Positions 45,786-56,634 of a stretch of DNA of 64,000 nt are shown here, piece after piece (position 1 is the stretch's first letter; every line of letters starts with the position of its first letter). Below the pieces are notes generated by a model that ran no database searches, was not told where the DNA came from, and saw only the letters and a list, made by a program, of their open reading frames with translations. The stretch is from contig NC_092341.1 in assembly GCF_046630445.1 (NCBI RefSeq), forward strand, positions 5,582,001 through 5,646,000, written 5' to 3'. Both the position numbers and the translations under genes were made by a program. This DNA is from Rutidosis leptorrhynchoides. Lineage: Eukaryota > Streptophyta > Magnoliopsida > Asterales > Asteraceae.

Positions 45786-46396
45786 TTCTGATTAAATGTG
45801 AGACCCGTAAATATATAACCCGTATTAATAATGTTTTTATTCCCTTCATCATTTTCTTCAAACCAATCGGCCCAAAACAATACTCAATCGTAATAATCAA
45901 AACGTTGAAATGGGTTTTAGGATTAACAAACAGAAACGATTTTACTGGAATGATCAAACACGAAAAGAAAGGAAACAAAAATAAAGAAACAGCAGAAGCA
46001 GAAGCAGAAGCTGTTCGTGAAAAAAAAAATATAAACTCAAATCGTGTTTTTGAAATTAAAGTTGTTTTAACCCACGATTCCTAAACAAAATATGTTGCAA
46101 ATCTTTTATAGAAACTTTCTGAATCATCAATTTCAACAGAAACACTAAAACAAATACGAATTTCGCGATGAACAAAACGTTTGACTTTTACAACCGAAAC
46201 TTTGACTCGTAAATTCGACTTTGATAACAAAAATTGGAAGTTGATATTTTACAGGAAGTTTCACTAGAGGATTCCTAACAGGACTGCATTATTACTTTTT
46301 GAAAATTGAATCGAATTCGAGGTTTTGGCAAAATGGGTCAAGAACAGAGGTGTCGATGGAAAAAAAATATTCCTGTTTAAATTCGATAAAAAAATA

Positions 46397-46398
46397 AC

Positions 46399-46474
<76 letters not shown>

Positions 46475-46495
46475 GTAATAATAATAGTAATAATA

Positions 46496-46575
<80 letters not shown>
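46397..46575. repeat. (TAA)n microsatellite
   Basis: About 60 taa units with a few tag interruptions. It lies in the centre of the MULE. Poly-Ile and poly-Tyr frames here are artefacts. Confidence 0.97.
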
Positions 46576-46577
<2 letters not shown>

Positions 46578-46967
46578 AACCGGGTTGTCACATTTGTTGT
46601 ATTATTTCGATAAAAAAAAAGTTAAAAAAAAGAAGAAAAAAGGAAAAAAAAAGAATAAAAAAAGAACAGAAAAAAAAGAAAAGAAAAAAAAGAGAAAAAT
46701 TCTATATTTTTATTTTTGCGCCAGTGGTCCCTCAGTTTTAGTTTTGCGTCGGTGGTCCCTTGTTTTAGTAAAAAGACGATTTTACCCTCACATGCATTGC
46801 ACATGACCAGGTTAACGGAGCTTTTTAACAGAAATTTGACAGAGGGACGTCAATTGCAAAATTAAAATAACTCAGGGACGCTGATTGCCAAATTAAAAAC
46901 CGAGGGACCAAACTAGCGATTTGAGGTATAATAGAGGGACCAACTGTGCAAAAAAGTCTTTATATAC

Positions 46968-47273
46968 ATATTGCTTGATTACGAAAATTAATCAAAATCA
47001 AATCAAATCTAATCTTCTGATTATTCGAGGTGCAAATTTGAAAGGTTCAGTAACAAGTTTTGGTTCGGGTTCAGTCGACCTAAATACTTTTTTGACTGAA
47101 ATTTTAGTGTCAAATATGATTAATATACTATTTTATTCCACCAATATGCCAACTATATGAATAAATTGAAGAATTCATAAGCAACTTCTGACCAATTAGT
47201 AAGTAACTGTGCAGGGATTGCCACATGTACTTCTAATACTCATTGATAGGCAATTCTGTAAGGTCTATATTAC
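46968..47273. other. Non-coding DNA between the MULE and the KEG fragment
   Basis: No supported feature; AT-rich. It would be intron or flank if the KEG fragment once extended downstream, but I see no further exon. Confidence 0.45.
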
Positions 47274-48056
47274 CTGTGAATCCGAATCTCTACAGCAGCA
47301 CCTGGATACTTAAGCATAACAATGATCCATTCCAGATTTTCACGAATCATTTTTGCTGTATCAGCAGAGCGATATGGAAAGCGTTGTTGCCTTCATCATC
47401 CTAAAAATAAATTAAAAACAAGCAACACATGGGTAAGTATGGATCCAAGTATCATATCATAGTCTAGAACAAAGGGATCAAAAAGGGTTAACTGCAAATA
47501 GCAGTAACAAAGATTAATTGAAAACCTAAACACGAAATTTGCTATAGAGATTTTGTGTTATTTTCAACTTGATAGGGAGAAGAGAAGGGTACCTGCAAGT
47601 TACAGTTGGCACCTGCAGAAAGAAGCATTCCGACACATGATTTTGATCCTCTTGCCAAAGCCACATGTAGAGGAATGGTATTTTGCACATTCCTTATATT
47701 TACATCGACTCCGTCATCAAGGATAATCTGTTCAAACAAAATAGCAACTGAGAAGTGAGAATCACATCTTTAATACTGGGAAAATAGTGTTAACCCACTG
47801 CTTTATTTAAATTTCACATGTTTGGTTGTTACAAATAAGTTTAGCAATAATAACTAATTAACAAAAAATCTAATTGCCCCATTTGTATGTAAGTGCTTAG
47901 AATTGCTACCCCTGACAGAAGCTAATTGGCATACCTTAACCAATTCAACATCATTAGTCATAGCAGCAGTATGCAAAGCTGTCCGTCCATGTTGGGTGTC
48001 TTGAGCAGTAGCAACTGCCCCAGCAGCAAGCAATATCCGTACCAATTCTCTACCAT
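47274..48056 (-). pseudogene. KEG: KEEP ON GOING (KEG) ankyrin-repeat fragment, three exons
   Basis: Three exons on the minus strand, joined by ordinary GT/AG signals, match in order the ankyrin region of the plant RING E3 ligase KEG. Exon 1 (48056-47935) reads DGRELVRILLAAGAVATAQD then THGRTALHTAAMTNDVELVK-like; exon 2 (47727-47591) IILDDGVDVNIRNVQNTIPL then HVALARGSKSCVGMLLSAGA and NCNLQ; exon 3 (47400-47274) DDEGNNAFHIA followed by an ENLEWIIVMLKYPGAAVEIR-like part. Phases agree (0 at both junctions). Exon 3 carries a 2-base insertion near 47365 relative to the expected AFHIAADTAKMIREN, which shifts the frame. KEG normally has RING, kinase, ankyrin and HERC2-like parts; only part of the ankyrin region is here. 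KEG acts in abscisic-acid signalling by degrading ABI5 and functions at the trans-Golgi. The piece is a gene fragment, perhaps captured by a transposon. Confidence 0.8.
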
Positions 48057-48998
48057 CTGCAACAAAATTTCATAAACTTAAACTCTCTTTTATTTCTCAA
48101 CTTTTTAGGTATATAATATCACAATAATCAACCATAAACAATAATAAGTCAATATAAAGAATAAAATAATAAACATGTTAAAATGAACATGAGACAGAAA
48201 CTTACTAGCTTCATGGTCTTTACTAAAACTCTCCCAAAGTCTTTACTAATGCATATAACCTCCATCAGTATCATCATCTATTAATATTTCTGTCTTAATG
48301 TAATTCTACTGATTATTTATTAAACACTTTGTGTGCATCTTAATATAAAATCTATTCAACAATCAGTTATGAAATTTTATCATGAACGAGCAAAAAAATT
48401 CAAAACCCTAGCATATGAGAATTTCATCAATCCGCTTAGAATGAAATTAAATCAAAACATGTATAGACAAACAGTTTGCATATATATGTAAAAGAAACTA
48501 AGAACCAGACTAATCGCTGAATTCTGGAGAAGAAAGAGCAATTCACCAAATCTTCAACCGAATTTACAGCAGCGAAAAGAAAGAACATTACTTCATCGCG
48601 ATTAATTGATGAACTCAAACCCTAATTTTTACCATATGAAAAGGGCAGAAATCGCTCGAAATACATCAAACCTTCAATTGTGTTCGCTATATGTTCGAGA
48701 TCCATCTTCGTTTTGTTTGACATCTGATTGTTTTTTGTTTGAGATCTGATTGTTTTGTTGAGATCTTCACGGTTGAACAAATATGTGGCGTAAAAGTTGG
48801 TTTTTGTTTGAGATTTAAAATTTTTAAAAGTTAAAAATGATTTTAGGAAGAAAGCTTAAAAATGTTAAAAATTATCATAAGAGGGAATAAGACCAGCAGT
48901 TTGAATTTCAGAAACTTAATTTGTAAAAAGCAGAGGAAAATTTATAATGAATATAACTTTTAACTTTTAATATATATCCAACAATAAGTGAAAAATAT
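48057..48998. other. Non-coding DNA upstream of the KEG fragment
   Basis: No further ankyrin, kinase or RING exon could be found. On the minus strand a short frame near 48720-48660 (MDLEHIANTIEGL-like) and another near 48618-48436 look like possible first-exon pieces but match nothing I recognise. The remainder is AT-rich. Confidence 0.4.
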
Positions 48999-49261
48999 TA
49001 AGACCACTCTTACTTGGCATGTCAGGCCTAATTTACTAAGTCAGAAAAAGTGGAGAATGATGACCTCTGTCAGTTAAGCATGTCAGTTTATATTTTTATT
49101 ACTATTATTTTTATGATTTTAAATATAACATAAATTAATAAAAATAACTTTCATTAAAAATAAAAAAATTACATTTTCATAGAAAATGTAAAAACATATA
49201 ATTCCTAAAAATAAAAATAAAAACATTACGATTTCTAAAAAAAAGAAAAACATTACTAACC

Positions 49262-50558
49262 TGTGACGATCGCTCCAAATCCATATGGACGAACACGTCA
49301 TTCATTGATTTCATTGCGAGGTATTTGACCTCTATATGATACGTTTTGTAAACATTGCATTCTTTTGAAAAGGCACACCATAAATGAATATTTAAATCAA
49401 AGGTTTTCGACATCTGATGATTTCTACATATAGACAATCACCATAAATAAAAGTTTACAACATCATTTCTGTTGACAATGCAGTCAAAATAAGATACATG
49501 GTGATGATTTGGTAAATGCAACGTCTCCTTGAAAAATATGTCATGCAAGACTCCATGCACATAGCTTGTTTAACATCTAAGCAAACAGCGGAAGACTTCT
49601 AGGAAACCTGAGAATAAACATGCTAACAAGTGTCAACACAAAGGTTGGTGAGTTCATAGTTTTAATGTTGCTCATAATCTGTATATAAAGGTGGATCACA
49701 AGATTTCAGTTGTTTAATCCAAAAACGTTTATCAATAGATTCTACATAACAGAGCACCCTGGTAACTAAACTTTAACGCTTATATAATTTGTACCCTTTG
49801 TATAATCATCTTAATAATACACGCAAACCAACGTATACGCTTCTCAAATAGCATACGTCCGTTAAAAGGCTAGCGCTCTAGCTCGGACGGGGATGTCAAG
49901 CCCTATGGATCCATATACTACTACTCGCGCCCACCAGTTCTTATAACCGGCAGTTACTAGTTACCAAAGCTAAGGGATTTTCGGTTCAAACTCAGTATAG
50001 AATTTAGTATGTACTTGTGTCCATTGTTTAAAATAAAGTGCATGTATTCTCAGCCCAAAAATATATATTGCAAAAGTAATTAAAAAGGGAGCAATGAAAC
50101 TCACGCATATAAATATTGTAAATCAGTTTATAAAGCATTTGCATGTATTCTCAGCCCAAAAATGTAGAGAGTAAAAGGGATCTTATGAAACTCACTCAAA
50201 TCAGTTTTAGTTTTTGTATTCATTTTATAAAACAGCGCATGTATTCTCAGTCCCAAAAATATATATAAAAAGGGAGTAATGAAACTCACTATTTAATATT
50301 GATATACAATATTGTAGAAAAGCACGTAGACGCATCGGAGATGATAAACACGAGGTTTGATTCACAAAAATACCCTCGAACATTACCCATAATTTCCTTG
50401 GCAATAACCCATATTTTCCTTAGCTCTAGCTCGCTTGGAAACACGTTTTGAAAATTACTTGGACAGCACTCCGTCGTAATATTTTATGTACATTATTATT
50501 TTTGTATCGCAAAAATAATAACATTAATAATAAAAATAATAAGATTAATAATAATCTT

Positions 50559-50599
<41 letters not shown>

Positions 50600-51615
50600 G
50601 GAGTATATCTATATTTGTGTATGTGTGTGATTATCTCGAGCCAAAAACTGCAATTTATAGAACCTGGCCTGAAATCTGGAGTCATGCGACTCGCATGGAA
50701 ATGGCCTTCTGGCCATGCGACTCGCATGAGGACCAGGGACAGCTCACATTGTTTTGTATTTTAGTTTGTCGACATATTTAAATATAATATATATTATATT
50801 TAATTTATATAATTATTTATATATTATATTATATTTACGTGCATAGTTAACTTGTAACTTTTGTTCCGATAAGTCGTACGTTGTTACTTGACTTATGTCC
50901 CGGTTCCGGTTTCTCGAATGTCCTTTCGTACGCTGAGAAAACTTGCATTTTACATTTCGTGACTCGTACCTTTGTTAAAATATAGCCTTAAATTATTCCT
51001 AAACTATACCACTCAAAGTATATCTTAAACTTTCGAGTATTTTGGTCATTTACTTCTATAAATCATCGTCTCACTATTTGTTAAAATACATTTTTAAAAT
51101 AGTGGTTTACTGTAGCAAAGTTACTGTAGCAAAGTCAATTTTTACTGTAGCAATTCACTGTAGCAAAGTAAATTTTACTGTAGCAAATAATGATTTTCGA
51201 AAATACTGTAGCATTTTGGGTACTGTAGCAATTTGAAAATACTTTATCAAATTAGTGTTTTACTGGTTCATCTTAAACGTTTTAGTTAACTTATCTAAAT
51301 ATCAATCAAATCAATAATCGAATGTTACTATCGTTTACTAAATAACTTGAATTCATATATATTCAATTAGATATATAAACCAATAAGTTTAATGTACGGT
51401 ATTATGCAATGAAAACTTTGTTACGTTTTCAAGTTATAGTATATATATGTATCTATTTACATATAATTGTTCACGAATCGTTGAGAAAATCGAAGGGTAC
51501 TTGAATAGTTCAAAAATTTTGAGATTCAGTTTTACAGACTTTGTTTATCGTGTCGAAATCATTAATCCTTTAAAGATTAAGTTTAAATTTAGTCGCAAAT
51601 TTTCGGGTCATTACA
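49262..51615 (-). mobile_element. Solo LTR of a Ty3/gypsy element
   Basis: On the minus strand it starts tgtaatgacccgaaaatttg and ends gagcgatcgtcaca; 2,354 bp. The exact target duplication taacc flanks it (49257-49261 and 51616-51620) with no internal region, so it is the product of recombination between two LTRs. It contains a TTGCTACAGT array (51111-51235), a pair of 15-bp near-palindromes catgcgactcgcatg (50683-50697 and 50714-50728) and a small TAA microsatellite (about 50560-50597). It is related to the LTR at 1-1403. Confidence 0.9.
51111..51235 (-). repeat. TTGCTACAGT array in the solo LTR
   Basis: Seven copies of actgtagcaa (reverse complement ttgctacagt), spaced irregularly by 5-20 bases. 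The same decamer builds the arrays at 15519-15702 and 20208-20395. Confidence 0.85.
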
Positions 51616-51707
51616 TAACCTAAAATAAAAATAAAAAACATTACAAGTCCTAAAAATAAAAAAACAAACCGAAATTTTCTAAAAATTAACTCGTCCGATC
51701 GAGCCTT

Positions 51708-52094
51708 TCACGGGGTTTTAGGACTATTGTATCCCTCATCACTCTCGTCATGCGGGTAGTGAGGACGTGGGCGGCGGATGAATTCACGGGACCATATGTG
51801 GATACAATACAAGTCGACAGACTTGTCGTTGAGTTTTGCTTTCCCGACTAGTTCTTTCCTTTCTTGTTCAGTCGTGAGAAACTCAAAGGTTTGAGTTTCT
51901 GGAACAATGTACATAAAATCCGAGGCCTCGAAGTCGACATGCTCTCGTATGTAGTTGAACAAACGCCCTGTGTCCCACCCGTTAACGTCGAGGGACTCGA
52001 ACGGAGTACATTGCGAGTTGGAATACGATTTCCAATCCTCGCTGAGCTCTCCACCGTGGTAAACATTCAATGAAATAATACTTGAAGAATTCAT
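51708..52094 (-). CDS. Small protein, PB1-like/MuDR-N-terminus-like, unknown function
   Basis: A 128-residue frame begins MNSSSIISLNVYHGGELSED and ends DESDEGYNSPKTP. The segment LNVYHGG...DWKSYSNSQCTPFESL followed by DTGRLFNYIREHVDFEASDF recalls the amino-terminal PB1-like domain that precedes many plant MuDR-type transposases, but the resemblance is partial and I do not claim it. A TATA-like tatatatatcc lies about 70-80 bases upstream (52163-52173 on the plus strand), followed by a C/A-rich leader, which suggests a transcribed unit. It sits within the element at 49002-52339, with its 3' flank cut by the solo LTR. It could equally be a captured host exon. Confidence 0.45.
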   Translation of the reverse strand: MNSSSIISLNVYHGGELSEDWKSYSNSQCTPFESLDVNGWDTGRLFNYIREHVDFEASDFMYIVPETQTFEFLTTEQERKELVGKAKLNDKSVDLYCIHIWSREFIRRPRPHYPHDESDEGYNSPKTP

Positions 52095-52342
52095 TTTTAA
52101 GCAATATTAGTGTGTTTAATTGAGAAGAGTTGAGAGTGTGTGTTTGGGTTGAGAAAATGGTTGGATATATATAGATAAAAGTGGGGAAAGTGGGGATTAA
52201 AAAAAAATATGGCCGTTGATGTTGCGTCGCCCAGGCGACTGACCAACCCGGGACGGACCATCGAAATTTGGTTGGGGAGTGGGTTGACTTGCGACGGGCT
52301 TGGGAACGAATGGGAAACGGGCCTCCACTCCCCTTGCTCTAA

Positions 52343-52635
52343 GTGTATGTTTCGCTAAACTAGATGTTAGTTGTTAACTTGTAGTTGATAGTTGGTAGTT
52401 TGTCAGTGTTAACTGATAGCTTATAGTTCGTAGCTTGTAGTTCGTATGTGTTTGACAGTGTAGCTGAAATTGTTAAAAAAAATTAGTAAATGACAAAAAA
52501 CTATGAGTTTTTTTCCAAATGCTAGTTCTAGTTTTTAACTTTTAACTTTATCGTTTGTTCAAAAGTTTTAAGTTTTAAGCTAGGTCTAGGGTCCAATGAA
52601 TCAGCATTAAGATCATATTGATCGCCTGAAAAACC
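52343..52635. other. Low-complexity tagttg/tagctt DNA
   Basis: Words such as gttagttgttaacttgtagttgatagttgg recur between 52360 and 52460. Non-coding. Confidence 0.5.
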
Positions 52636-53020
52636 GTAAGGTCGTCGGATATGACTTAAACCCTTATACCTAGACCCTAGACCATAAACCATAGACCCGA
52701 AACCCTAGACCCTAAACACTAGACCCTAAGCCATAAACTCTAGACCCTAAACCATAAACCATAGACCCGAAACCATAAACTCTAAACCCGAAACCCTAAA
52801 ACATATACCCTAGACCCTAGGCCCTAAACCTATACCTTAAACCCTAGACCTTGACCCTAAACTCTAGACCTTAGACCATAAACCCTAGACCTTAAACGCT
52901 AGACCCTAAACCTAAAACCCTATACCTTAAACCCTATACCATAGACCCTAAACCATAGACCATAAACCCTAGACCCTAAACTCTAATCCCTAGACCCTAA
53001 ACCCTAGCTAAACCCTAACC
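52636..53020 (-). repeat. Degenerate telomere-like (CCCTAAA) tract, opposite orientation
   Basis: About 380 bp of imperfect ccctaaac/ccctagac heptamers with accata interruptions. Here the C-rich strand is the plus strand, the reverse of the tract at 30460-30950. It is interstitial and degenerate. Confidence 0.85.
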
Positions 53021-53379
53021 ATGAATTCAGATGGTCATTCATAACTAACGAGTATAATAACAACTTTAAATCTTCCAAATTAGTAAGGTGACGACAAGAT
53101 GTTTAATGATTAATATAGTGTTTTAACTCTGAATGGCTCAACACTTAATACTATAATATGCATCATCGGATGTCCGTTAGTCCGGTAATGGATCATTGGT
53201 GATTTGGTGGTGTTCAGTTGATCTGATGGTGGTTCAACGGTGGTTTGGTTGTGGTTCAGTTGTTCAGTGGTGGTCCGGAGGTGGTTCGGTTGTTCGTTGA
53301 TCCACTAGTGAAACACCTTGTATTCTTTTTAATAGAGCAGAAGTCATGAATTACCGAAATACCATTTATCTAAACATGC
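53021..53379. other. Non-coding DNA with ggtggttcggttg words
   Basis: Between 53170 and 53300 ggtggttc/ttcagttg words recur; related words in the complementary sense lie near 53730-53850. No gene. Confidence 0.4.
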
Positions 53380-53530
53380 AACTTAATTATTACAAATCCA
53401 GTACTAATCATTTTATTACAAAACAACCAATGATACCCTAAACAAACATTTTATTAAAAGACTAGACATCAGAATTGAGCTCGTCAAACATATCGTCTCC
53501 ACGTCAACTCCCAACCCAAAACCCTACATC
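53380..53530 (-). mobile_element. Diverged LTR piece related to the gag-only element
   Basis: On the minus strand the stretch gggagttgacgtggagac, gatatgtttgacgagctc and tctgatgtctagtcttttaa parallels the 3' part of the LTR near 16676-16740 (gggagttgggttgatg, gatatgtttgacaagacg, ctatgatgtcttaacttt). It is a short, clearly older relative of that LTR. No ends or duplication could be placed. Confidence 0.5.
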
Positions 53531-54908
53531 AAAGCAGTGTTGTGGTGTGTTTGTTTTATCGGATTCATGTAGGGTTCACATTGTACATTTATAAAATGTT
53601 TATAGTATAATAAAATACATCTTGTTGCCTTTAAAAAAAGTAAGTTGGTGATTCGGTGGTATTTTGATTATAAATTACTACTCTTATCCATATTTTTGCG
53701 TTCACAAAAAAAAATCCACAAGAGCATCGGAAACACCGAACCACTACCTGATAATCGGATTACCACTCGAGGATAGAATTATTATTGGACAGTTGAACCA
53801 CCGAACCATCATCAAAAAACCTAACACACACCGAATCACCACTTTCTACCATAGGAAGAAAAAAAGTGGATATATTACGCACTATTATTAATGAATATAA
53901 ATGATCAGTTACTGGCCGGGTATATGAACTCGGGTTATTTTTTCGGGTATACAGGGCCGGATAATCGGGTGTGTGTCTAAAATCATTCCCGAACCCTGAT
54001 CCGTAAAAAAAATAAAAGTCGTTCCCGTACCCGCCCGATCCCCATACCCAACCCGAATCAGGCACAAATTACCTCATTTTTCTACAAACTTTCTTTGCAT
54101 TCCCTCTTTTCATTTCATTTTGGCGGAATAGTTCCCTCCACCATTTTCACCAAAATATTTGGATATACCCTCTTTAAACGATTTCAGATTTCTCAAACAT
54201 ATTTTTATCTCCATACTTCCAGCTACTCCTCACTCTCATTTAAATTTAAATTCTTCATAAAAATTAATCTTTGTAGATCAACAGTTAGTCAGTTACGTGA
54301 CCAACCAAGAAGACCACCACCCCCGCCGCTGCCACCAACAACATCGTCGCAGCTGCTCCTAGCACCTCCGCCGCTGCTGCTACTAACAACATGCTGTTAA
54401 CGTACCCTCCTTCACCACCGTCGTTGTTTCTACCGCCGACCCCCTTCACAAAGTTAGTATATTTTGGGGGGTTTTGAATAGTGAATCGATATTTGCAGAA
54501 TTGCAATACGAAGGAATCTATCGACTTGAACATAGTATATTTTTCACACATACGTTGAGATTATTGAAATAAGCTATTGTATAAAATACACTATTTGTGA
54601 ACCCTTAATCATCAATTTCGTTTTCTAGGTTATGATGAATGTGAAAGCATTCAATGCATTTAAAGATTATAACTTATTCAGGTTTGATGCTTCGTTTTAC
54701 ATATGTGTTCAAATTACATAATCATAATAGCCTGCAAATAGATAAAGCATTTAATTTAAAGGATTTGGATTTCAGGTTTTGTATAATTGTCTAGGCTTTT
54801 TTATATGTGTTTACTGCTAATTGTGTTTGAAACTAATTTCTTCTTTTATTGTATAATTTAATTCAAAGTTCAAGTATTGGTTAATTTTTTAGATTTATGG
54901 TTTTTCAG
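53531..54908. other. Non-coding DNA
   Basis: It includes a T/C-poor repeat with cgggtacccgacc-like words near 53920-54060, a CCG/ACC-rich stretch near 54305-54440 and AT-rich DNA. A short exon-like segment may lie at about 54630-54680, but it is not supported on its own. Confidence 0.4.
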
Positions 54909-55051
54909 GGTTGGCGTTGTTGAAGTTTCGCGTCAAATTGAGGATGACCCGTTTGGCATTTGTCTAGTTGGAATGATGACGGTGAAGCCACAGATTCAAG
55001 CCCTTGTTCTTGGTATGGAGTCGAGTGTTCGAATGGAAAAGTTGTTGTCTT
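54909..55051 (+). pseudogene. Unrecognised exon-like segment
   Basis: A 143-bp stretch between tttttcag and gtaagtt reads in one open frame VGVVEVSRQIEDDPFGICLV then GMMTVKPQIQALVLGMESSV and RMEKLL. The composition, splice-like borders and lack of stops suggest an exon or captured exon of a host gene. I do not recognise the protein. The copia at 55339 begins 288 bases downstream; another exon-like piece lies on the far side at 62757-62875. Confidence 0.35.
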
Positions 55052-55338
55052 GTAAGTTATTATCATATTGTTAAATTGCCATTAGATTTGAACTCATGTT
55101 TATTGTGGTGTTTGTTAGTTCCATTTACCTGACTTACATATAGAATTAGTTTTGGGTTCATTTTTTGTCGTATTTGTAGATTTATTTACCTGATTCACAT
55201 GTTCAATTAGTCTTAGGAACTTTGACTGACATATTTGTTTATTGCTGATAATATTGGGGTCTTTTGTATGTATTTGTTGTTTTCTAATCTCATGTATTCA
55301 TTAAACCTTGGTGCTCATGACCCACATATTATCAACTG

Positions 55339-55604
55339 TGTTATAATACATCAATTATTGAAGTAGAAGTCAAGAAATGGTGGCTAACAATTTTATATAA
55401 TTCACAAAAGTCAAATATGTAACACTCTTTGTAGTATAAATATGCATCAATATGTACAAGATAAAAAGACCATTCTAATATACTTACATGAAGTATTATA
55501 CTTCTTTCTCTCCATTATCATCTTTGTTCTTACACTTCATTATTAGTATTCTTAATCAAGAATCAAACCACTAAAGGTAGTTATAAGCCTACTGAATTAT
55601 AACA
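55339..55604 (+). repeat. 5' LTR of the decayed copia
   Basis: It begins tgttataatacatcaattat and ends ctactgaattataaca; a TATA-like tataaatatgc lies at about 55436-55446. Identical to 61496-61761. Confidence 0.95.
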
Positions 55605-56024
55605 CGTTATCAGCACGAAGAGCTCCGTATAATCATGGTGATTCTTCTAGTTGCTCAACCACCACTTCCACCTCTCAAGTTTTCTGCCGGCCACCGTCCT
55701 CCGCCGCTGAAACCGTCAGAAGATCCTGAAACTTCCAATGTGTCTTCTCATCAAGAAGTTACCAGCTTGGATTCTTCCATCACTAAGTTATACTCATCAG
55801 GTATTCCAAAAATTGTTGACGTTATTTAATTTAAATTACTTTGAATTAATTAATTAACAAGAAAACCAAGACTTTACAACGATCATAAAATGAACCTGTT
55901 TTGAGAGGAATAGTTTAAAAAAGGGAGATATTAAGATACACATATATATATTACTTACGCATATATAAACACCCACCTCGGGTATCACCTTCTTGATGAA
56001 ACCTTCACCACCATTGAATCCTTT
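55605..56024 (+). other. Decayed copia, region normally holding gag (no gag seen)
   Basis: After the primer-site-like word, an ATG at 55635 opens a 64-codon Pro-rich frame (MVILLVAQPPLPPLKFSAGH...) without Gag features. No UBN2-like core or zinc knuckle is found here or at 56627-57427, so the front of the element has been replaced by other DNA or is decayed beyond recognition. Confidence 0.5.
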
Positions 56025-56626
56025 TAGAGGCGGAGCCAGAAAATATTTTCAGTGGTGGCACAGATAATAAATTTACTTTATATATATATTTAGAGTAAAA
56101 TTTAACGTAACTAAAATATCAATAAAAGAAAAGCCTAATATTAAGAATTTAGGTGTTATTTTTAATTTCAATGATAATAATGATGTTTAACCAAAATTTA
56201 ATACTACAGCTTCTTTTTGCATCTTAAAAAACGTATACAATTAAAAAAGAAAAACATAAAAACAAATGTTAGATTGTAATATTGATTTCTAAGTATACTT
56301 ATAATCAAAAGCTTATTACTTAAAAAATAAAGGGGTGAAAAGTTAAAAGATTACATTTCAGTAGGGGTGTAAGAGAAAAAGAGTCAAAAGTGTTTACAAT
56401 GTGTGCAATTGTGATTGGCTATGGGACATATGGGGTCTTCTTCCCCACCAAACCAAATTTACGCTCTCCTCCATGAAAACTCAAATTCTCAGTTTTTTTT
56501 TTTGTAACTACAGTCAACAAATATTATCTACCAATTAATTTTTGGATGTATCGAATCGCTAATTTATTTACCATTTTCAGTGGTGGCACGTGCACCCACT
56601 AACTACTAAGTGGTTCCGCCCCTGAT
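56025..56626. mobile_element. hAT-like non-autonomous element within the decayed copia
   Basis: Ends are tagaggcggagccagaaa and, in reverse complement, caggggcggaaccac; 8-bp flanks aatccttt (56017-56024) and tatccttt (56627-56634) match at 7 of 8. Both ends also carry a direct copy of ttttcagtggtggcac (56047 and 56576). No transposase. It belongs with 3385-3634 and 57428-57835. Confidence 0.65.
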
Positions 56627-56634
56627 TATCCTTT

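Larger units (their letters stand above)
45203..46958. mobile_element. Mutator-like element (MULE) with long inverted ends
   Basis: A 1,756-bp segment has about 260-290 bp near-identical terminal inverted repeats (left 45203-45470, right about 46690-46958), beginning gacttttttNNcagttggtccc, and is flanked by the exact 9-bp target duplication tttatatac (45194-45202 and 46959-46967), the MULE length. The inverted repeats extend inward as degenerate T-rich and A-rich tracts. The interior holds a tRNA-like pol III head (minus strand, about 45703-45785) and a 180-bp TAA microsatellite but no transposase, so it is non-autonomous. Confidence 0.9.
49002..52339. mobile_element. Probable non-autonomous Harbinger-like element split by a solo LTR
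   Basis: Without the 2.35-kb LTR this would be about 980 bp. Left end is gaccactcttacttggcat preceded by TTA/TAA (48998-49001); right end is ctccactccccttgctc followed by TAA (52340-52342), in line with the TTA/TAA target of PIF/Harbinger elements. The two ends are only weakly similar as inverted repeats, so this is tentative. The interior encodes one small frame with its own leader on the minus strand. Flanks left and right of the solo LTR share the words aaacattac and aaaaataaaaata, fitting one interrupted 3' part. Confidence 0.4.

Noticed and set aside
46292-46741. Long frames of almost only Ile or Tyr across 46397-46575 and 30976-31188
   Set aside because: They are translations of the TAA/TTA microsatellites and of the A-rich MULE arm, not genes.
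54095-54400. Pro-rich plus-strand frame near 54300
   Set aside because: Short, composition follows a CCG/ACC-rich stretch, and no domain or start context supports it.
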